Source: WTGA01 sp965231865 (GTDB lineage: Bacteria; Pseudomonadota; Gammaproteobacteria; Arenicellales; Poriferihabitantaceae). Taken from it: a stretch of 64,000 nt of DNA. The notes below the pieces were generated by a model that was not told the origin of the DNA, ran no database searches, and saw only the letters and a list, made by a program, of their open reading frames with translations. Every line of letters starts with the position of its first letter. The first letter of the stretch is position 1. Positions 1 through 8,095 of this stretch are shown piece after piece. Both the position numbers and the translations under genes were made by a program. The stretch lies in contig CBDDOJ010000002.1 of assembly GCA_965231865.1 (NCBI GenBank), positions 1,116,001 to 1,180,000 on the forward strand, written 5' to 3'.

Positions 1-401
1 TTGACCGGTCCGGCTGCCCGGACATTACGTTGATTGCGACCGGCGGATTGAGGACGCATACTGATTTTGCCAAGGCGCTGGCGCTGGGTGCCAACGGAGT
101 GGCGCTGTCCAATTCGGCACTGCAGGCCATTGGTTGCCTGGGCATGCGGGCCTGCCATACCAATAACTGTCCGGTGGGGATTGCAACCCAGAAGAAGAAT
201 TTGCGTGCACGCCTGATCGTGGAGGAAGCCGCGAGCAGGCTGGACCGGTTTTTCCGGGCATCAACGAAACTCATGCAGGTCATGGCCAGGGCCTGTGGTC
301 ATGGCCACCTGAACCAGTTCAATATCGAAGACCTTGCGACCTGCGATCGGGAAATGGCCTGTCTCAGCGGGGTCCGCTATGCCGGAGTCGTGCCGTTGTA
401 G
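1..401 (+). CDS. FMN-dependent glutamate synthase-like protein, C-terminal part (cut by window edge)
   Basis: The reading frame is open from base 3 and ends at TAG 399-401, so only the last ~133 residues are present. They include a glycine-rich FMN-site segment (GGLRTHTDFAKALALGA) and the cysteine pattern C-x5-C-x4-C in GCLGMRACHTNNCPVGIATQ, which in glutamate synthases ligates a 3Fe-4S cluster. The family transfers electrons through FMN and Fe-S to make glutamate from 2-oxoglutarate and ammonia. Because only the end is visible, I cannot tell a full GltB from the short 'FMN-binding glutamate synthase family' type; the abrupt end right after the cluster domain, with no GltB-type beta-helix domain, favours the short type. 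A ThDP enzyme gene follows after 46 bp on the same strand, suggesting co-transcription. Confidence 0.8.
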   Translation, partial: DRSGCPDITLIATGGLRTHTDFAKALALGANGVALSNSALQAIGCLGMRACHTNNCPVGIATQKKNLRARLIVEEAASRLDRFFRASTKLMQVMARACGHGHLNQFNIEDLATCDREMACLSGVRYAGVVPL

Positions 402-447
402 CGGGCGGGACATTGACACCGCAAGACATCCACCACCATCGCGAACC

Positions 448-2439
448 ATGACAGAAAAAGAATCCCAAAAGAACGAATGGCACAGGGTTGCCGAACCGGA
501 TGAGTTGCCGGAAGGGCGGGTCAAGACGGTGACCGCAGGGACCCGGTCCATGGCGCTCACTCATTTCAATGGAAAATACACGGCCATGGACAATCAATGC
601 CCCCACCAGGGCGGTCCCTTGGGCGAAGGCTCCATCGAGGTTGGCAAGGACGGGCGGTGTTGGTTGCGCTGCCCCTGGCACGGGTGGGACTTTGATCCTG
701 AAACCGGCAAGCCCCCGGGAGGTCATGAGGACTCGGGTCAGAAACTGTACCCGGTGGAGGTGCGGGATGACGGTATTTATCTGGCTCTCGAACCGGAACC
801 GGACCGGACCAGAACCATCTCGGACGTGATGGCGGAAACCATGGTCAACTGGGGGATCCAATCCGTTTTTGGCATGGTGGGCCATTCCAATCTGGGGTTG
901 GCAGAGGCGCTGCGAACCCAGGAGAACCAGGGCAATCTCCATTTTTTTGGGGTACGGCACGAAGGCTGTGCGGCCTTCGCCTGTGCAGGATATGCCAAGG
1001 CATCGGGCAAACCCGCCGCGTGCCTGACGATTGCCGGGCCCGGGGCCACCAACCTGTTGACCGGTTTATGGGACTGCAAGGTGGACCGGGCACCCGCACT
1101 GGCGTTGACCGGGCAGGTGAATGTCCAGGTATTCGGGCCGGGCGCGTTTCAGGACATTGACCTGATGTCGGCATTTGAGGCGGTATCCGAGTTCAGTCAG
1201 ACCGTTCTGCATACCAGCAAACACGGAGAATTAATGAGTCTGGCCTGCAAAAACGCCATTGTGAAACGCACGCCCACACACCTGATCTTTCCGGATGACG
1301 TGCAAACCATTCCGGCGGCGGAAAATACGCCGGCGGGACATCCCGGGGGCCGTCTTGGGGATATCCGGATTACTCCTTCAGCGGAATCCGTGGAACAGGC
1401 CGTCAACCTGATCCGAGCCCATAAACGGCCCATCATCATAGTCGGGTATGGCGCCAAATATGCCATGCAGGAAGTCATCGCCCTGGCAGAAAAGCTGAAT
1501 GCACCGGTGCTCACCACTTTCAAGGCCAAGGGACAGATACCGGACGCCCACCCGTTGGCAGGAGGGGTGCTGGGCCGTTCCGGCACCCCCATTGCCAGCT
1601 GGTTTATGAATGAATGCGACCTGATCCTGGCCATGGGCTCCTCCTTTTCCAATCACACCGGCATTACCCCCAAGCGCCCCATCATCCAGGTGGATTTTGA
1701 ACAGATGGCGCTGGGAAAATTTCACCCCGTATCGCTGCCGGTCTGGGGGGAAATCGAAACCACTGCCCGGTTGATCCGGGACCACCTGGGAAACGAATTC
1801 GATACCCTTGACCAAACCGGTGAAGTGGCGGAGCGCTGGAAGATTTGGCGCAGGGAAAAACACAGGCGTCTGGAGGACGACAGTGGTCAGGGCCTGAATT
1901 CCGCTTTCATTTTCAATTCATTGACCCGGCTGGTTCCCGACGATGCCATCATCGCGGTGGACGTGGGCAACAATACCTATTCCTTCGGCCGCTATTTTGA
2001 ATGCAAACGGCAGTCTGTACTGATGTCCGGTTACCTGGGTTCTATCGGATTTTCATTTCCTGCCGCCATGGGGGCCTGGGCCGCGACCCAGGACCAGGAA
2101 GATTTGAGAGGCCGGGCAGTGGTCTCGATCAGTGGGGACGGGGGGTTTGGGCAGTACCTGGCGGATTTCACCACGGCGGTGAAATACAACATGAACATCA
2201 CGCATATCCTGCTCAACAATTCCGAGCTCGGAAAGATCAGCAAGGAGCAGCGTGCCGGGCAATGGCAGGTCTGGCAGACTTCGCTGCACAACCCGAATTT
2301 TGCCATTTTCGCAAAAAACTGCGGTGGATTTGGTAAGCGGGTGACCGACTATGCCCAGCTGGATGAAGCCGTTCAGTCGGCACTGGACTATCCCGGACCC
2401 GCCCTGGTGGAAGTGATTTCCGATGTGGACCTGATATAA
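448..2439 (+). CDS. Rieske [2Fe-2S] domain fused to a thiamine-diphosphate enzyme (acetolactate synthase/pyruvate oxidase-like)
   Basis: The protein has 663 residues. The ATG at 448 is chosen because the Rieske fold starts about ten residues later; upstream in-frame codons overlap the preceding gene. Residues ~10-110 are a Rieske ferredoxin domain with Cys51-x-His53 (CPHQGG) and Cys75-x2-His78 (CPWHGW). From ~residue 120 a complete ThDP enzyme follows: the N-terminal pyrimidine-binding domain with the catalytic Glu in VRHEGCAAFACAGYA, a central domain, and the C-terminal pyrophosphate domain opening with SGDGGFGQYL and closing with LLNN (the GDG-x~25-NN ThDP/Mg motif). The Rieske part resembles small electron-carrier ferredoxins rather than a ring-hydroxylase. 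One reading is that it passes electrons to or from the ThDP-bound intermediate of a decarboxylated 2-oxoacid. The substrate is unknown. The neighbouring glutamate-synthase-like gene suggests a redox partner. Confidence 0.85.
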   Translation: MTEKESQKNEWHRVAEPDELPEGRVKTVTAGTRSMALTHFNGKYTAMDNQCPHQGGPLGEGSIEVGKDGRCWLRCPWHGWDFDPETGKPPGGHEDSGQKLYPVEVRDDGIYLALEPEPDRTRTISDVMAETMVNWGIQSVFGMVGHSNLGLAEALRTQENQGNLHFFGVRHEGCAAFACAGYAKASGKPAACLTIAGPGATNLLTGLWDCKVDRAPALALTGQVNVQVFGPGAFQDIDLMSAFEAVSEFSQTVLHTSKHGELMSLACKNAIVKRTPTHLIFPDDVQTIPAAENTPAGHPGGRLGDIRITPSAESVEQAVNLIRAHKRPIIIVGYGAKYAMQEVIALAEKLNAPVLTTFKAKGQIPDAHPLAGGVLGRSGTPIASWFMNECDLILAMGSSFSNHTGITPKRPIIQVDFEQMALGKFHPVSLPVWGEIETTARLIRDHLGNEFDTLDQTGEVAERWKIWRREKHRRLEDDSGQGLNSAFIFNSLTRLVPDDAIIAVDVGNNTYSFGRYFECKRQSVLMSGYLGSIGFSFPAAMGAWAATQDQEDLRGRAVVSISGDGGFGQYLADFTTAVKYNMNITHILLNNSELGKISKEQRAGQWQVWQTSLHNPNFAIFAKNCGGFGKRVTDYAQLDEAVQSALDYPGPALVEVISDVDLI

Positions 2440-2563
2440 GATCCGGGGCCACCCGCTGCCCACAGGCCGGGGGTCGAAGGCGCGTCACGGTCCGCGGATG
2501 ACCACAGCCCTCCTGGTTGCCCTGGAATCGGGATTTGGGGGATGTGAACCGTCATCCGCCGGG

Positions 2564-3616
2564 TCAGGTGGCCGCCGGATTCTTGCACAGTGAATGGATC
2601 CGGTTGATTTCCGTTTCCAGGTCTTTCGGGATCTCCACATGGACGGTTTCAATGTTTTCCCTTAACTGTTCCAGGGTGGTGGCGCCAATGATGTTGGAGG
2701 TCAGGAACGGGCGGGTGTTGACGAATCCCAGTGCCAGCTGGGTCGGTGTCAGGGAAGCCTCCCTGGCCAATTGCATATAGCGGTCCAACGCCTGGCGGGC
2801 GGTGTCCGTCTGGAAACGCTTCAGGAATTCCGGAAACAGGTCCAGCCTGGAACCCGCCGGCACCGCCCCTTTCATGTATTTTCCGGTCAGAGCACCCATT
2901 GCCAGGGGTGAATAGGCGAGGAGGCCAACATTTTCCCGGTAACTGAATTCACTCAGTCCGGTTTCGTATATACGGTTCAGGAGGCTGTAGGAATTCTGGA
3001 TGGAAACCACCCTTTGGCTGCCATGATGAACCGATTGGTCCAGGTACCGGCTCATCCCCCAGGGAGTTTCATTGGAAATGCCAACGGTTCTTGCCTTGCC
3101 TGCCCTGACCAGGTCCGTCATGGCCTCCAGGGTCTCGGCAATGGGCACTTCGTCTTCTCCGTCTTTATGGACATAGGACCCGTCGCCTTCTCCCCAGAGG
3201 TTGAGGTGCCGGTCCGGCCAGTGAAGCTGGTAGAGATCCACATAATCCGTTTGCAGCCGCCTCAGGCTGCCGTCAATGGCCTGGTTGATCTGCTCCCGGT
3301 TCAGGCGGGTTTCGGGGTGGTTCCGGATCCAGTGGCGCTTGCTGCGCCCCGTGACCTTGGTGGCAAGGATAACCTCATTTCTCCGGCCGGTCTTCCTGAA
3401 CCACTCCCCGATACAGCGTTCTGTCTGTCCAGCGGTTCCCGATTTGACCGGGATCGGATACATTTCCGCCGTATCCCAGAAATTGACCCCCTGCTCCAGG
3501 GCATACTCCATCTGCTCGAAGGCGTCTTCCATGGAATTCTGTTCGCCCCAGGTCATGGTGCCCAGGCAGATCAGGCTGACGTCAATACCGGAGTCTCCAA
3601 GTTTTCTGTATTTCAT
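2564..3616 (-). CDS. tas: Aldo/keto reductase, Tas-like
   Basis: This 350-residue protein has the whole aldo/keto reductase barrel. It starts MKYRKLGDSGIDVSLICLGT and shows the catalytic set Asp48, Tyr53 (DTAEMYPIP), the Lys of ATKVTG and the His of LYQLHWP. The pattern TMTWGEQNS, AEMYPIP and IQNSYSLLNR matches the E. coli Tas branch, whose members are of similar length (~346 residues). Such enzymes reduce aldehydes or ketones with NADPH in the cytoplasm. The physiological substrate cannot be deduced. It is transcribed towards the Rieske-ThDP gene; the 124-bp gap between the convergent ends has no clear terminator hairpin. Confidence 0.88.
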   Translation of the reverse strand: MKYRKLGDSGIDVSLICLGTMTWGEQNSMEDAFEQMEYALEQGVNFWDTAEMYPIPVKSGTAGQTERCIGEWFRKTGRRNEVILATKVTGRSKRHWIRNHPETRLNREQINQAIDGSLRRLQTDYVDLYQLHWPDRHLNLWGEGDGSYVHKDGEDEVPIAETLEAMTDLVRAGKARTVGISNETPWGMSRYLDQSVHHGSQRVVSIQNSYSLLNRIYETGLSEFSYRENVGLLAYSPLAMGALTGKYMKGAVPAGSRLDLFPEFLKRFQTDTARQALDRYMQLAREASLTPTQLALGFVNTRPFLTSNIIGATTLEQLRENIETVHVEIPKDLETEINRIHSLCKNPAAT

Positions 3617-3842
3617 CGGTTCACGAATGGGTGGTTGTTGGGGGTTTATTCATTGGCATTCATCTGTCCGGCATGAAATCCGGCATTCCGGATTTCAGTT
3701 TGTATCTTCTCCCGGGGTCCCGGCAGATGACAGGGGTTTCATGCAGGACATGGCCTCGCGGTGCCACCCTTTCCTCCGGGGCACTCTCCACCAGGATCCC
3801 CCGGGTGAGTTTTTCTGTGTATAAACCGGACATCAGCGATGC
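3617..3842. other. Intergenic gap between aldo/keto reductase and CmcJ-like gene
   Basis: These 226 bp should hold the promoter of the leftward aldo/keto reductase gene and the end of the CmcJ-like gene. I see no convincing -35/-10 pair, hairpin or small gene. Confidence 0.4.
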
Positions 3843-4667
3843 TCAATAAAATACGAAACACCGCGTTTCTATACTTTCACGGGGCCGGGCGTTGTCCGGG
3901 GACAGGGGGTCCTCAATGGCAGTATGGATGGTAAACCTCGCCCGGCCATCGTCCAGGGAATCATAGGTCTTGAACAACAGGGCCTCCTCCATGTCCATCC
4001 TGGGGAAATAGTACCAGTGATGCCGGGTGCTGGCCCTCGCCAGCTGTATTTCCCCGATCCGGTCCCGTGCCCGGCGCTCTACGGGAACCAGGTCCGCCGA
4101 CTCCGTGCTGGATGCATCACACAGGGCGATGGGCGCGCTTTGAACGGTGCCATGGATGGACCGCCAGACGTTGACAATGGAAAATCGCCTGGCCAGCAGG
4201 TCTTCAGCCTGTCCGGGGTCCCCGGGGAAGTGGTCCCGCAACCGGTTGGGGCCCGACCTTGCAGTATAGTCGTTGTGGACGATGGATGCGGTCTCCCGAA
4301 TTTTCTTTTCCTTCTGGATGTCCACCGAAGACGAGCGCCGGGTGTGATCAAAAATTTCAACCCGGGATGCCCCCGTTTCCCGAATGACCAGGGCCCTGAC
4401 CTCATTGTAAAAAGTCCCCGTGATCTCCTTTTCATTGTAAAAATCCGTCACCGCCGTTCTCTGGGGGGCGAGGATGAATCCTTCCCGGTCCAGGCTGAAA
4501 TCCCCTGGCCGGTTCCGGGCATTGTGTACCGTCACCGATTCCAGGGCGTAGTGTCCACGGTGCTCGGTCACGTCCCCGCCGCCGGTGGAGGCAATGTAGA
4601 GCGCAGGATGATCACCGCCGGCGAGATACTTGACGGTTGCCTGGATGCATTCAGTGTCCGGGTACAT
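3843..4667 (-). CDS. CmcJ/NvfI family oxidoreductase
   Basis: The protein has 274 residues. It has the layout of the CmcJ/NvfI (AsaB-like, GA4-desaturase-like) family: an N-terminal SLDREGF...TAVTDFYNE segment, a middle GASRVEIFDHTRRSS, then NVWRSIHGTVQSAPIALCDA and a C-terminal HHWYYFPRMDMEEALLFKTYDS. In this fold the His/Asp of the FDHT and later motifs are thought to bind Fe(II) for 2-oxoglutarate-dependent oxidation. Fungal members act in toxin or gibberellin pathways and CmcJ in cephamycin methoxylation; bacterial copies are mostly uncharacterised. It lies 143 bp after the DUF1989 gene on the same strand, so it may be the last gene of that leftward operon. The substrate is unknown. Confidence 0.75.
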   Translation of the reverse strand: MYPDTECIQATVKYLAGGDHPALYIASTGGGDVTEHRGHYALESVTVHNARNRPGDFSLDREGFILAPQRTAVTDFYNEKEITGTFYNEVRALVIRETGASRVEIFDHTRRSSSVDIQKEKKIRETASIVHNDYTARSGPNRLRDHFPGDPGQAEDLLARRFSIVNVWRSIHGTVQSAPIALCDASSTESADLVPVERRARDRIGEIQLARASTRHHWYYFPRMDMEEALLFKTYDSLDDGRARFTIHTAIEDPLSPDNARPRESIETRCFVFY

Positions 4668-4810
4668 GCGCAGCGATTATACCGGATCGTTGTTCCGGAA
4701 AACCGGGCCTGCAGGAAAGGTCGGCGGGCAGGCCGGGCTTTTCCCGGATCCGGGGTCCAGGGAAGCGACGGTGACCACAGGGCGGGCCGGAGCAGGCAAA
4801 AAAAGGAGGA

Positions 4811-5494
4811 TTACGGGGTGATTGGCTCATCGGTGACCCGCACGCGGATGGGGGTGGGCTGGCCATGGTTGCAGGGGTTGTTCACCTGGGGGCAATTGGA
4901 GATCACGGCCAGCGCATTCATTTTTGCCTGCAGGGTGACCTGGTCCCCCGGGCTGGAATGTCCGTCCACGAACACGGAATCCGCCATCCGGTTGTCGTCG
5001 ACCGGGACGTTGCAGAAAAAATTGATATTGGGCACCAGGTCCTTTCTTCCCAGACCATGCCTGCCGAGTTCATACAGGAAATTTTCCCTGCACCCGGGGA
5101 CATTCTTCACCCCGTACAGCATTTCGTTGCTGGGTGCGCTGCAGCATCCGCCAATGGTATCGTGGCCGTTGCAGCTGTCATGCGTGATGGTGAAAATGGG
5201 ACGGGCGATATCGGAATAGAGGATATGGCCTGCAGTCAACCGGAGCGTCTGGATGGCTTTTAGCGTATTGGGCGCATGGTACCGTTCTTCCGGATGGTCG
5301 GCGTTGTAACAGAGAAAATCCACGCCCTGTTGTCCTTCCAGGTCAATGATGCTCAGGTAGCGGCCTGCCGGGACCACGGCAGACCAGCTCTTTCCAGCGG
5401 GGATGACTTCGTCAACGGTCACACGATTTTCTCCGGTTGTCTGGGGGTGGTGTCCGGGCAGTATAAGCCATTCACGATCCGTTGTCCTGATCAC
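4811..5494 (-). CDS. DUF1989 (urea carboxylase-associated family) protein
   Basis: The protein has 227 residues and clear DUF1989 features: VPAGRYLSIIDLEGQQGVDF near the N-terminus, the Cys/His-rich core SCNGHDTIGGCCSAPSNEM, and PNINFFCNVPVDDN followed by a C-terminal segment with Asn/Cys pairs (SNCPQVNNPCN). Family members sit beside urea carboxylase and allophanate hydrolase genes in many bacteria, but their reaction is not settled; the conserved Cys/His residues suggest metal binding. Here the gene overlaps the end of an amidase gene by 23 bp on the same strand, so the two are translated together. Neither urea carboxylase nor a separate allophanate hydrolase is visible in the window. Confidence 0.85.
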   Translation of the reverse strand: MIRTTDREWLILPGHHPQTTGENRVTVDEVIPAGKSWSAVVPAGRYLSIIDLEGQQGVDFLCYNADHPEERYHAPNTLKAIQTLRLTAGHILYSDIARPIFTITHDSCNGHDTIGGCCSAPSNEMLYGVKNVPGCRENFLYELGRHGLGRKDLVPNINFFCNVPVDDNRMADSVFVDGHSSPGDQVTLQAKMNALAVISNCPQVNNPCNHGQPTPIRVRVTDEPITP

Positions 5495-6929
5495 CGGGTC
5501 TGGGGTTGATGGGCGTGACCGGATTCACCCCCAGGATTTTCTCGAACCTGGCCGCATGGGAAAGCAGGGTTGCCTCCCCGTAGGCTGCCCCGGCGATCTG
5601 GAGGCCCACCGGAAGCCCCCCGCCGGTAAAGCCGCATGGCATGGACAGGGCCGGGCACAGTGCGGTGGTAAAGGCATAGGCGATGGACAACCACTGGTAG
5701 TAGTTTTCGAATCGGTGGTCACCGCAACGGATGACATGATCCTGTTCCACCGGGTAGGGTGGAACCACCGTGGCCGGGGTCAGCAGGACCGGGTGCTGCC
5801 TGAAAAACCGTTGTACGCGGCGCACGATTCGAACCCGTTCTGCCTCGGCCCGGCAGATATCCGCCCGGGTCAGTTTTTGCCCTTCCCGGATATTCCAGAC
5901 CACATTGGGGTCCAGCTGGTCTTCATGCTGCTCAAGCAGCGCCCCGAGGTCGGATTCATAGCTGTGCGCTCTCAAAACATGGAAGACTTCATCCATGCCT
6001 GAAAAATCCGGAGATGCCCGGACCAGCCCGATTCCGGCATCTTCCAGTTTTCCCAGGGCAGCCGTAAAGACCGATTGGACACCGGGGTCCACGGCAGTGA
6101 TGCCAAGATCCAGGGAATAGGCCACCTTGCCGGGCAGGGCCGGGGATGCCATGGCTTCGGAAAAGGGGATGCCCGGAGCCGGTACAGACAGGGGGTCCCC
6201 CGGTTCATGCCCGCACATCGCATCCAGCATGAGCGCCAGGTCCGCCACATTCCGGGCCATCGGACCGTCTGTGGACAGGGTGTTGCTGACCGCACCCCCC
6301 AGGGTGGAGGCCACACGGCCCACTGTGGGGCGCAGACCAACGATGCTGCAAAAGCTGGCCGGATTTCTCAGTGAGCCCCCCATGTCCGAACCGTGGGCGA
6401 GCCAGGCCATCCCCGTGGCCAGAGCCGCCGCTGAGCCCCCTGAAGATCCTGCACAACTCAGGGCGGTATTCCAGGGATTGCGGGTCATGCCGAATACCCG
6501 GTTGCGGGTATTTCCCCCGGTTCCAAACTCGGGTGTATTGGACTTTGCATAGACAATTCCTCCCCGGTTCTCAAGGTGCCTGACCAGAATATCGGAATCG
6601 GCGGCAACATGGTTTTCATACACCAGGGAACCGTAGGTGGTGCGGACACCGCTGACATTCACCAGGTCCTTGATCACCACCGGCAGGCCGGACAGCAATG
6701 TTCCACCCGTCATTCCGGCATCCCGCCTTCTCGCATTCTCCCGGGCGCGGTCCATGCAAAGGGTTGGCAGGGCGTTGACCGCCGGGTCCACGGCGTGGAT
6801 TCTATCCAGCAATACCTCCAGCAATTCCAGGGAGGATATTTTTCCCTGTTCCAGCCATGACACCACTTCTGCAGCACTCATCGCAACGGGTTCAGGAATG
6901 TCAGGGGCGATGGGTGGAGGACTGTCCAT
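5472..6929 (-). CDS. Amidase (amidase-signature family)
   Basis: About 485 residues if started at ATG 6929; a second in-frame ATG at 6881 (MSAAEVVSWLEQG) is an equally reasonable start. Codons further upstream overlap the next same-strand gene and are rejected. The Ser-cisSer-Lys triad is intact: Lys in LPVVIKDLVNVSG, the Gly/Ser-rich block SCAGSSGGSAAALATG, and the nucleophile region MGGSLRNPASF. The C-terminal part (YTFTTALCPALSMPCGF region) is also typical. Amidases hydrolyse C-N amide bonds and release ammonia; specificity is unreadable. It overlaps the DUF1989 gene, which suggests action on a small ureido or amide compound. It is shorter than allophanate hydrolases of the AtzF type, which carry an extra C-terminal domain. 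Confidence 0.88.
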   Translation of the reverse strand: MDSPPPIAPDIPEPVAMSAAEVVSWLEQGKISSLELLEVLLDRIHAVDPAVNALPTLCMDRARENARRRDAGMTGGTLLSGLPVVIKDLVNVSGVRTTYGSLVYENHVAADSDILVRHLENRGGIVYAKSNTPEFGTGGNTRNRVFGMTRNPWNTALSCAGSSGGSAAALATGMAWLAHGSDMGGSLRNPASFCSIVGLRPTVGRVASTLGGAVSNTLSTDGPMARNVADLALMLDAMCGHEPGDPLSVPAPGIPFSEAMASPALPGKVAYSLDLGITAVDPGVQSVFTAALGKLEDAGIGLVRASPDFSGMDEVFHVLRAHSYESDLGALLEQHEDQLDPNVVWNIREGQKLTRADICRAEAERVRIVRRVQRFFRQHPVLLTPATVVPPYPVEQDHVIRCGDHRFENYYQWLSIAYAFTTALCPALSMPCGFTGGGLPVGLQIAGAAYGEATLLSHAARFEKILGVNPVTPINPRPGDQDNGS

Positions 6930-6966
6930 CCCGTTTATCAATGGAGGAACCACATGGAATGTCGAC

Positions 6967-7656
6967 TCACGCCTCTTCCTCGAAACCGCTGGCCGGATTC
7001 CCGAGCAACTCGTCGGCGCGGAGCAAATCCCGAACGCTGCTGCGGACCTCCTTCCAGCGGAAACGGACGGAATTGATGACGATTTCCCTGTCCCTGGATT
7101 TGAGTTCATCCGCAATGGGGGCCCAGTGATACAGGGATTCAGGGCTGTCCCGGAATGCGGTTTCGTCATCACCAATGAGAGAGTAGTCGGTATTGGCAAT
7201 CCTGATCCGTATACCCTGGGCGGTGGATTCAAATGCGTCAGCGGAATCTTCCGGCTTGCCGGTTTCATCCAGTATGGAGTCCACCGCCCTGGACAGGAGG
7301 GCGATAATCCGGTCATTCCCGGTGCCCGTGCGCTGCTGAATCAATGCCCCCACATAAATGGTCAAATCAGACAGGCAGGCGAGCCAGATCTGCCACTTGG
7401 CCATGTTCATGGACAACAATAACCCCGGATCTTCAAACATTTCCGGGAACCGTGTTCCCGCCCGGGTCTTGAGATATCCGTACAGGGAGGTCTGGGCCAC
7501 GTGGCTGGCCCGGGTTTTCAGGAACTGCTCAAGGGCCTCTGGATTGCTGAGGGGTTGTTTCCTGGCCTGGTTTCCCAGGCCGATATATTCAAAAAATGTT
7601 TTAAAAAAATCTTTTGAAAACAATTTTTTAACAGGTTTATTTATTGTTTTAAACAA
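6967..7656 (-). CDS. Conserved hypothetical protein, first gene of the amidase operon
   Basis: The frame encodes 229 residues beginning at a TTG codon (7654-7656), with a lysine/phenylalanine-rich start and an acidic end. No catalytic motif, signal peptide or membrane segment is visible; the sequence looks mainly helical (for example TRASHVAQTSLYGYLKTRAG and IWLACLSDLTIYVGALI). Codon use matches its neighbours, so I treat it as real rather than a shadow. It is divergent from the DUF4212/symporter pair across a 177-bp AT-rich gap and lies 37 bp upstream of the amidase, consistent with one leftward operon. I do not recognise its function. Confidence 0.6.
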   Translation of the reverse strand: MFKTINKPVKKLFSKDFFKTFFEYIGLGNQARKQPLSNPEALEQFLKTRASHVAQTSLYGYLKTRAGTRFPEMFEDPGLLLSMNMAKWQIWLACLSDLTIYVGALIQQRTGTGNDRIIALLSRAVDSILDETGKPEDSADAFESTAQGIRIRIANTDYSLIGDDETAFRDSPESLYHWAPIADELKSRDREIVINSVRFRWKEVRSSVRDLLRADELLGNPASGFEEEA

Positions 7657-7833
7657 AGAATGAAAAATAAGTGATTATAAATAATATTTTTGGTATCCAT
7701 ACATTTTATCTTATTCATCGGCGACCATGGGATTTTATCTGGTAAGATTGCAGGGACCACAGTATTGGTTGGATTATATTCATTATTGTCCTTCTCACTA
7801 CTAAAAATTCACTTAACAATTTGAGGAGGGCGT
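7657..7833. promoter_or_regulatory. AT-rich divergent promoter region
   Basis: This 177-bp gap separates the leftward amidase operon from the rightward symporter pair, so it must hold promoters for both. It is distinctly AT-rich compared with flanking genes (runs such as AAATAATATTTTT). A strong ribosome binding site, GAGGAGGG, lies just before the DUF4212 ATG at 7834. No operator palindrome stood out. Confidence 0.5.
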
Positions 7834-8091
7834 ATGTCTGATACCAGTCAGCGAGTGACACATTGGGAACGCACCAAGCGCCTGATGATTGTCACGTTGG
7901 TTATTTGGTTTGTTTTTTCATTTGTGGTCCACTGGTTTGCAAATGCATTGAACGCAGTTTCATTTATGGGATTTCCCCTGGGTTTTTATATGGCGGCACA
8001 GGGGTCTGAAATCATTTTTGTCATCCTGATTTTCTGGTTTGCCCGAGCGCAGCACAAGATTGACCAGGAAACCGGTTTTGCGGAGGAATAG
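7834..8091 (+). CDS. DUF4212 small membrane subunit of a sodium:solute symporter
   Basis: The 85-residue protein has two hydrophobic segments (about residues 18-38 and 48-70), a VTHWERTKRLM start and a FWFARAQHKID end, as in DUF4212 proteins. These are small partners encoded directly before VC_2705-type sodium:solute symporters, and the same arrangement is seen here: the symporter ATG is 4 bp downstream of this stop codon. It has a strong Shine-Dalgarno sequence. It probably forms part of an inner-membrane acetate or other organic-acid uptake system. Confidence 0.88.
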   Translation: MSDTSQRVTHWERTKRLMIVTLVIWFVFSFVVHWFANALNAVSFMGFPLGFYMAAQGSEIIFVILIFWFARAQHKIDQETGFAEE

Positions 8092-8095
8092 AAAA

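Noticed and set aside
334..447. Upstream extension of the Rieske-ThDP gene to 334
   Set aside because: It overlaps the end of the glutamate-synthase-like gene and adds low-quality sequence before the Rieske fold; ATG 448 fits better.
3924..5219. Long rightward open frame of 431 codons opposite the CmcJ and DUF1989 genes
   Set aside because: It is antisense to two genes with clear family motifs and has no recognisable domain of its own; GC-rich codon bias creates such shadows.
6930..7316. Upstream extension of the amidase by about 130 codons
   Set aside because: The extension lies in a different frame of the unknown same-strand gene and shows no amidase similarity.
7736..7756. Possible sigma-54 promoter in the symporter upstream region
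   Set aside because: The GG and GC elements are seven bases apart instead of ten.
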